Below, piece after piece: positions 5,704 to 9,263 of a DNA stretch of 9,263 nt (position 1 is the first letter of the stretch; the number at the start of each line of letters is the position of its first letter). Source of the stretch: Chlamydiales bacterium (GTDB lineage: Bacteria > Chlamydiota > Chlamydiia > Chlamydiales > FEN-1388); the NCBI GenBank assembly GCA_021372185.1, contig JAJFUY010000353.1, positions 1 to 9,263 on the forward strand, given 5' to 3'. A model generated the notes under the pieces. That model searched no databases. It saw only the letters and a list, made by a program, of their open reading frames with translations, and was not told the origin of the DNA. Position numbers and translations under genes: made by a program.

Positions 5704-6333
5704 CTAGCGACTAAAAATAGTTTTTACAACACAACTTATTTTTGCTTTTGAAAGTTCTGTACTTAAAGTCAAACCCATACCTGATCCAAGAGTTTCATAA
5801 CCCAAAGGCTTCAATATGATTTCAGTGTGCGCAAATGAGGCATCCCCAAAAGAACATGCTATTCCTTCTTTTGCCATTTTTGTAAGCCATTGATAAAATA
5901 TAGGATCAAAATTAGCAGCGGCTGGATTGTAATTGCTTTTAAAAACAAATGCACACCCCTTAACTTTTCCTTCAAATTGCCACTCTCTTTTGCCCTCAAC
6001 GCATTTTTTATAAAATACAGCCTTTAGTGCAATAGCTGCATCTTTTTCCGAGTCAAATTCATTTGCATTTTTCTTACAAACTTCTTTAGCTATATCATTT
6101 GCCTTTTCCGCCGACCGACTAACTGCATTTTTTGCTTCAATGTTTTCTCGCAATGCACCATCTTGTACTTTAAGAGGTGTTCGACACATTGGGCAAGTTG
6201 GATCTTTTTTTAGCCACGCTGTTATACAGTCATTACAAAATGTATGCTTACAAGGCGTTTGTAATGGGTTTACATAAGGCCCCAAACAGTAAGCACATTC
6301 TTCTTCGATGCATGAATTAATACTTGAAATCAT
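5704..6333 (-). CDS. RING-finger (C3HC4) protein, putative ubiquitin-ligase-like effector
   Basis: A 209-residue protein with a complete N-terminal RING finger: C13-x2-C16, C28-x-H30-x2-C33-x2-C36 and C47-x2-C50, plus the W40 and P48 positions that contact E2 enzymes in many RING ligases. Residues 60-110 are charged and probably helical. Residues 110-209 (EWQFEGKVKGCAFVF, GSGMGLTLSTELS) form a domain I do not recognise, perhaps the substrate-binding part. RING domains are eukaryotic signatures, so in a bacterium this suggests a protein acting in a host cell. E3 ligase activity is inference. There is no signal peptide. The start has AGGAGG at 6343-6338, four bases upstream. The gene is divergent from the ABM gene across dyad site 2 and followed by a small glycine-rich gene. 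Confidence 0.88.
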   Translation of the reverse strand: MISSINSCIEEECAYCLGPYVNPLQTPCKHTFCNDCITAWLKKDPTCPMCRTPLKVQDGALRENIEAKNAVSRSAEKANDIAKEVCKKNANEFDSEKDAAIALKAVFYKKCVEGKREWQFEGKVKGCAFVFKSNYNPAAANFDPIFYQWLTKMAKEGIACSFGDASFAHTEIILKPLGYETLGSGMGLTLSTELSKAKISCVVKTIFSR

Positions 6334-6383
6334 AAAACCTCCTATTTTACTAGTGATTTTTTAAAATAAACAAATCCACCCAT

Positions 6384-6400
6384 ACCGTATCACATACGGT
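6384..6400. promoter_or_regulatory. Operator-like dyad, site 2 (ACCGTA-N5-TACGGT)
   Basis: ACCGTATCACATACGGT is a perfect dyad with 7-bp arms and a CAC centre, 8-bp arms if flanking T/A are included. It lies between the divergent RING and ABM genes. Its centre, 6392, is 31 bp before CATACT on the + strand and 31 bp before a weak AAAAAT (6361-6356) on the reverse strand. It may control both genes. Confidence 0.75.
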
Positions 6401-6422
6401 ACTGCCAATTATTAGACCTGTG

Positions 6423-6428
6423 CATACT
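6423..6428 (+). promoter_or_regulatory. Predicted -10 element for the ABM gene
   Basis: CATACT matches four of six consensus bases and starts 31 bp after the centre of dyad site 2. The predicted transcription start near 6435 lies downstream of the A of the ATG at 6434, which argues for translation starting at 6461. Confidence 0.4.
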
Positions 6429-6460
6429 TAAGTATGTTTAAAACAATAAAAGAGGGTGCT

Positions 6461-6790
6461 ATGTCAAATCACGTGTTTGTTGTGTCTGAGTGGTTACCCA
6501 AAGAAAAATGCGAAGAACAGTTGTGGGATTTTTTTAAAGATCTAATGGCTGTAACCAAAAAAAATGAACCTGGTTGCATAAGTGCACGGGCTACAAGACA
6601 AGTTGCACATCCCGGGTCACCGGGAACATCTAAATATACGATCGTGCTTCTTCAAGAGTATGATACTATTGCATCTTTTGATGCCCATTGTCAAACCGAC
6701 TACGTGAAAAATGCCTTTGAAAGATATATCGATGATGATAAAACATCTATAGTTCAAGAGTGGTGCTGTAGACTTTTTAGTGAAGAATAA
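6461..6790 (+). CDS. ABM-domain (antibiotic biosynthesis monooxygenase-like) protein
   Basis: A 109-residue dimeric alpha/beta-barrel protein of the ABM superfamily, judged from the order of elements. These are a first strand HVFVVSEW, a helix EQLWDFFKDLMAVTKK, the conserved EPGCISARATRQ turn and strand (36-47), strand YTIVLLQEYDT (59-69), then ASFDAHCQTDYVKNAFERY, the usual final helix with F/DAH. Family members are small oxygenases, haem-degrading or quinone-related enzymes, and many are uncharacterised; the substrate is unknown. The start at 6461 follows GAGGG at 6452-6456. An ATG at 6434 lacks a ribosome site and lies about at the predicted transcription start. It is divergent from the RING gene and 60 bases upstream of LuxR gene 2, with no terminator visible in between. 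Confidence 0.8.
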   Translation: MSNHVFVVSEWLPKEKCEEQLWDFFKDLMAVTKKNEPGCISARATRQVAHPGSPGTSKYTIVLLQEYDTIASFDAHCQTDYVKNAFERYIDDDKTSIVQEWCCRLFSEE

Positions 6791-6799
6791 GCTTAATTA

Positions 6800-6828
6800 T
6801 TGAAAAAAATCACAAACTAGTATATAAT
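6800..6828 (+). promoter_or_regulatory. Near-consensus sigma70-like promoter of LuxR gene 2
   Basis: TTGAAA (6800-6805, five of six), a 17-bp spacer and TATAAT (6823-6828, six of six). Transcription should start near 6835. The leader carries GAGG at 6842-6845 before the ATG at 6851. No dyad of the ACCGTA type is present, so this gene looks constitutively transcribed. Confidence 0.75.
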
Positions 6829-6850
6829 TTATTTTTAATACGAGGCGTCA

Positions 6851-7009
6851 ATGGGATCTGCACAGTTCACTGATTTCTTTAAACATAACCTGCAGTGCCA
6901 GGATCAGCTCGAACCTTTGCGAGGACTTTTACAAAACAGCTTTGGTATAGATGATTTTTGGCATGCAACACTTTGGGAAAATGGCCAGTATGCCAATATT
7001 TCTACCTAC
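6851..7009 (+). repeat. Segment duplicated at 3428-3586
   Basis: The first 53 codons of LuxR gene 2 recur about 3.4 kb upstream in the same orientation, with about 94 percent identity by hand count. Similarity extends about 18 bp into the leader (6833-6850 and 3410-3427) and stops before the promoter. Confidence 0.85.
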
Positions 7010-7687
7010 CACGATCAGTGGGGATATTTTTGGACAGATTCGCATTTTAAAAACAGCAATTTTATGATTGCTCCCTCGGGCCTTCGAAATTCTTGCTTTC
7101 AGCTAGCAGAAGACCCTGATTTTGCACGTGTAATGACCTCCTTCTCAAACCACAAATACACACAACACCACCCTTTTATTATCATCAGTAAAGAGGGAAA
7201 TGACAAAGCCCATGTTTTTGGTTTTGCTGCAAGAAGCCATAAACCACACCTGCCTGCCTTTTATATGAATAATACTGCGACTCTCAATCGCTTTATAAAG
7301 TACTACCTCTCTTCAAGCCGCAAGTTTTCGCAGCATTGTGATGAGCAGTTAATTGATATGGCACATTTACGAGGAAATGACAAGTTTTACAAAATAACCT
7401 ATGGCCAAGAAAGTTTAATCAACCACAAAAACCATAAACAGTTTTTCAAAGCAATAGGTGTAGACCCGCTTCTTTTTTCTCAGGCAAAGTCTCTTACCAA
7501 ACGTGAAAAAGATGTGCTGTTAGGTCTATCTGATGGCAAAAACTCAAAAGAAACAGGGCAAGATTTAGCGCTATCCTTTAGAACCGTCCAGTCTTATCTT
7601 GACAACTGCAAAAACAAACTAGGTGCCGTTTCTCGTGAAGAACTTCTCGAACAAGCCAACCTTCTTAAAATAGCCGGCTTACTCTAA
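6851..7687 (+). CDS. LuxR-type HTH transcriptional regulator 2
   Basis: A 278-residue paralog of regulator 1. The C-terminal LuxR/NarL helix-turn-helix starts near residue 215 (LTKREKDVLLGLSDGK) and includes LSFRTVQSYLDNCKNKLG, the recognition region. The N-terminal sensor-like part shares FTDFF, FGIDDFWHAT, HPFIIISKEG and YMNNTATLN with regulator 1, so both likely read related signals. The motif QYANISTYHDQWGYFW (about 46-61) resembles the aromatic-rich start of autoinducer-binding domains, but no ligand can be assigned. Its first 53 codons are duplicated at 3428. It has a strong, apparently unregulated promoter, so its activity is probably controlled by a ligand or partner. It is the best candidate in the window to bind the repeated dyads, by inference. 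Its stop overlaps that of the methyltransferase gene by four bases. Confidence 0.92.
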   Translation: MGSAQFTDFFKHNLQCQDQLEPLRGLLQNSFGIDDFWHATLWENGQYANISTYHDQWGYFWTDSHFKNSNFMIAPSGLRNSCFQLAEDPDFARVMTSFSNHKYTQHHPFIIISKEGNDKAHVFGFAARSHKPHLPAFYMNNTATLNRFIKYYLSSSRKFSQHCDEQLIDMAHLRGNDKFYKITYGQESLINHKNHKQFFKAIGVDPLLFSQAKSLTKREKDVLLGLSDGKNSKETGQDLALSFRTVQSYLDNCKNKLGAVSREELLEQANLLKIAGLL

Positions 7688-8544
7688 TGAACTTTCGTTG
7701 CCACTATAGCTGTGTTTTTTAGGTATTTTACTGAAATAGAGGGATTTATTGCCACTTTTGCTAAGCTGTCTGTGAGCAGGTCAAGCTCCTCTTCGTTTCT
7801 AACCTTTTTGCTGACTAAAAATGTTTTTGCCGCTTTCATAGCAAGAACCGGAATATCTTTTGTATACTGAGTATCCATTATTGGTTGGAACTTATGTACA
7901 GAAATTTGTGCGTTTAGGTGAGCAAAACACTGCTTAATAGTGCTACCAAGTTCAAAATCGGCATGAACGCCTTCAAGCGCCTGAACCGCGCGAGTAAGTC
8001 TTAGCCAGTTGTTATATGCTTCAACATCAAGCCTCTCTTGGCTCGCATTTTGAATGCAATGAACCTTATATACACTACATTCTTCGCAAACAAGCGATCC
8101 ATTTTCGTTGAGGAATTTTTCAAACAAAATCTTTATTGTTGCTTCGACCTGTTCTTTTGGTATGTATGCCAAGACCCAACGAATGAATATGACATCAAAC
8201 TTTTTACCTCTAAATTCTTCCAACGTATCAATATCTGTCAAAGAGCCAGTGACGTGAGTGCCTGCTGGTATCTTTTTACGAAGAATAGCGATATTTTCAG
8301 CACTAATATCTAACGCTGTATACTGCTTTTGGCCAACCTGCTCTGCTATCCAGCTTCCAATCTCTCCTGTTCCCGGCCCAATCTCTAGTACACAGCCTCC
8401 ACGTTTTAAAGAGGTAGTTACAATTGAAATTGTATTTGGATTATAAAGTTCATTGAGCCTTTTGAGCCGCTCCTGTTCGAAGGCTGACTCATCTGAGAAT
8501 ATATAGTGATTCTCGGCACCCTGGTGTGTAGGTGTTACAGACAT
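7684..8544 (-). CDS. Class I SAM-dependent methyltransferase
   Basis: A 286-residue S-adenosylmethionine-dependent methyltransferase with a Rossmann-like fold. Motif I is VLEIGPGTG (52-60), the acidic ribose-contacting residue is D79 in TALDIS, motif II-like GSLTDID (100-106), and motif IV-like FDVIFIRWVLAYIP (116-129). The long C-terminal half (about 150-286) resembles small-molecule methyltransferases more than rRNA enzymes, but the substrate is not identifiable. It is probably cytoplasmic. The ATG follows GGGGGA (8554-8549 region) on the reverse strand. The predicted promoter, CATAAT at 8576-8571, lies 32 bp from the centre of dyad site 3. It converges with LuxR gene 2, stops overlapping by four bases, with no terminator between them. 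Confidence 0.9.
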   Translation of the reverse strand: MSVTPTHQGAENHYIFSDESAFEQERLKRLNELYNPNTISIVTTSLKRGGCVLEIGPGTGEIGSWIAEQVGQKQYTALDISAENIAILRKKIPAGTHVTGSLTDIDTLEEFRGKKFDVIFIRWVLAYIPKEQVEATIKILFEKFLNENGSLVCEECSVYKVHCIQNASQERLDVEAYNNWLRLTRAVQALEGVHADFELGSTIKQCFAHLNAQISVHKFQPIMDTQYTKDIPVLAMKAAKTFLVSKKVRNEEELDLLTDSLAKVAINPSISVKYLKNTAIVATKVH

Positions 8545-8570
8545 AATTCCCCCATTTGTTGTGTCGAATA

Positions 8571-8576
8571 ATTATG
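8571..8576 (-). promoter_or_regulatory. Predicted -10 element for the methyltransferase gene
   Basis: On the reverse strand CATAAT matches five of six bases and begins 32 bp from the centre of dyad site 3. Transcription would start near 8564, leaving a leader of about 20 bases with a GGGGGA ribosome site. Confidence 0.5.
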
Positions 8577-8599
8577 CTGCATCGTCTTACTATCAAAAC

Positions 8600-8616
8600 A
8601 CCGTATGCATTACGGT
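8600..8616. promoter_or_regulatory. Operator-like dyad, site 3 (ACCGTA-N5-TACGGT)
   Basis: ACCGTATGCATTACGGT has perfect 6-bp arms and the same 5-bp spacer as sites 1 and 2. Its centre, 8608, is 32 bp from -10-like hexamers on both strands (8576 reverse, 8640 forward), so it sits midway between two divergent promoters. Confidence 0.78.
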
Positions 8617-8639
8617 ATGTATATTAAATTCCGATCATG

Positions 8640-8645
8640 TATACT
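8640..8645 (+). promoter_or_regulatory. Predicted -10 element for the 193-aa gene
   Basis: TATACT matches five of six bases, 32 bp after the centre of dyad site 3. Transcription would start near 8652, only about five bases before the ATG at 8657, giving a nearly leaderless mRNA. Confidence 0.5.
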
Positions 8646-8656
8646 TGATGTTTTTT

Positions 8657-9238
8657 ATGTCATCATTATCATTAAATCTTACTGCTTTACATTTAGCAAA
8701 ACAAGAACCAGTTACATTTGCCCATGAAGAGGCGTTTTATGTTGCCGAGATAGGAGAAAAGACTCTTGATTATCTAGCACGTATTTGCCAGCTTACCTAT
8801 GAGACTACAGCTGAAAATGAATTGATTTTGACATTTTTTGATCATATAGAGCGCTCAAGTTTTGATAGTTTATTTTTTGTAAGTGTAATCCGCAACATTC
8901 CAAATCTCGATATTCGTGATGGGTACGACGATGATCTTTGCGATGATAACACGGTAAAAAGGAGCCTGTGTGGCAAGATTTTTGATACACGCATAGCCGA
9001 AAAAATTCTCTTTTTTCTAGATGAACTAAAAAGAAGAGGTCTTGCACTCAGTAAAAATGAATTGATCTATCTTGAAGAGGTAGCAAAAGAACTCCCCTCA
9101 AGTTTGGCACGAAATGCCATCAACCAATATCTCTTATCAGGACGAGCTCATTTAGTACTCATGGCTTTACAGTACTTAACACCTTCTGTCCAAGCAAAGA
9201 GCAGCCATTTTACGTCCTCCAAAAACCCTTTAATTTAG
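8657..9238 (+). CDS. Orphan protein, 193 aa, function unknown
   Basis: No family recognised. The start at 8657 is chosen because the predicted transcription start lies near 8652. An upstream GTG at 8561 would place the operator dyad inside the coding region, and an ATG at 8648 lies before the predicted transcript. No Shine-Dalgarno is visible. The product is soluble, mostly helical and leucine-rich, with an acidic patch GYDDDLCDDN (89-98). Helices with alternating charge follow, such as RIAEKILFFLDELKRRG (112-128) and ELIYLEEVAKEL (135-146). The helical C-terminal half could be a protein-interaction repeat region, but no repeat register is clear. It lacks a signal peptide and membrane segments. 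It shares a divergent control region with the methyltransferase gene. Confidence 0.72.
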   Translation: MSSLSLNLTALHLAKQEPVTFAHEEAFYVAEIGEKTLDYLARICQLTYETTAENELILTFFDHIERSSFDSLFFVSVIRNIPNLDIRDGYDDDLCDDNTVKRSLCGKIFDTRIAEKILFFLDELKRRGLALSKNELIYLEEVAKELPSSLARNAINQYLLSGRAHLVLMALQYLTPSVQAKSSHFTSSKNPLI

Positions 9239-9263
9239 AGCCAGAGCCAAAATAGCGTTGCGC

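Noticed and set aside
6344..6349. Reverse-strand TAAAAT as -10 element of the RING gene
   Set aside because: The transcript would begin inside or after the AGGAGG ribosome site, which would make that strong site useless. The weaker hexamer at 6361-6356 fits the dyad spacing better.
6434..6460. ATG at 6434 as start of the ABM protein
   Set aside because: No ribosome site, and the predicted transcript begins at about this position. GAGGG before 6461 and the ABM fold support the later start.
8561..8656. GTG start at 8561 (or ATG at 8648) giving a 225-aa version of the 193-aa protein
   Set aside because: It would place the operator dyad and the predicted -10 inside the coding region. The first 30 residues look non-coding and no ribosome site precedes them.

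Overview
The window is a moderately AT-rich stretch of bacterial chromosome with 11 apparently intact genes, two gene remnants and one small gene of doubtful extent. It looks like a host-associated or intracellular bacterium of a kind that carries eukaryote-like proteins, for example Candidatus Dependentiae or a Legionella/Coxiella-like lineage. The grounds are a C3HC4 RING-finger protein, two LuxR-type regulators of one paralogous family, several orphan proteins and small glycine-rich membrane peptides. The lineage is an inference; no rRNA, tRNA or classical marker gene is present.

Layout from left to right: the 3' part of an MFS transporter (1-921, +); a nested palindromic element of about 230 bp between convergent genes (935-1165); LuxR-type regulator 1 (1196-2020, -); a divergent intergenic region with an operator-like dyad; a 66-aa glycine-rich peptide (2157-2357, +); two intergenic hairpins; an endonuclease/exonuclease/phosphatase (EEP) protein (2514-3305, +); another nested inverted repeat; a truncated LuxR paralog (3428-3634, +); and a short reverse-strand remnant with a DnaA-C-terminus-like motif. 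Next come an orphan 465-aa protein and a 99-aa two-helix membrane protein in one unit (3836-5546, +); a reverse-strand unit of a RING-finger protein followed by a small glycine-rich peptide (6333 down to about 5550); an ABM-type monooxygenase-fold protein (6461-6790, +); LuxR-type regulator 2 (6851-7687, +); a class I methyltransferase (7684-8544, -); and an orphan 193-aa protein (8657-9238, +).

The strongest unexplained signal is a repeated dyad, ACCGTA-N5-TACGGT. It occurs three times as a perfect 6+6 inverted repeat (2087, 6384, 8600) and once degenerate (3761), only in front of transcription units. In the + direction each copy is followed 30-32 bp from its centre by a -10-like hexamer, and at 8600 this also holds on the other strand. 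This is the geometry of a class II activator site overlapping the -35 position. The half-site TACC/GGTA is compatible with a LuxR/NarL-type helix-turn-helix, and two such regulators are encoded here. I infer a small, coordinately activated regulon of accessory genes: glycine-rich peptides, the orphan/membrane pair, RING protein, ABM protein, methyltransferase and orphan 193-aa protein, with the EEP gene possibly included by read-through. LuxR gene 2 instead has its own near-consensus sigma70-like promoter. LuxR gene 1 has a perfect -10 only 6 bp before its start codon, suggesting a leaderless transcript.
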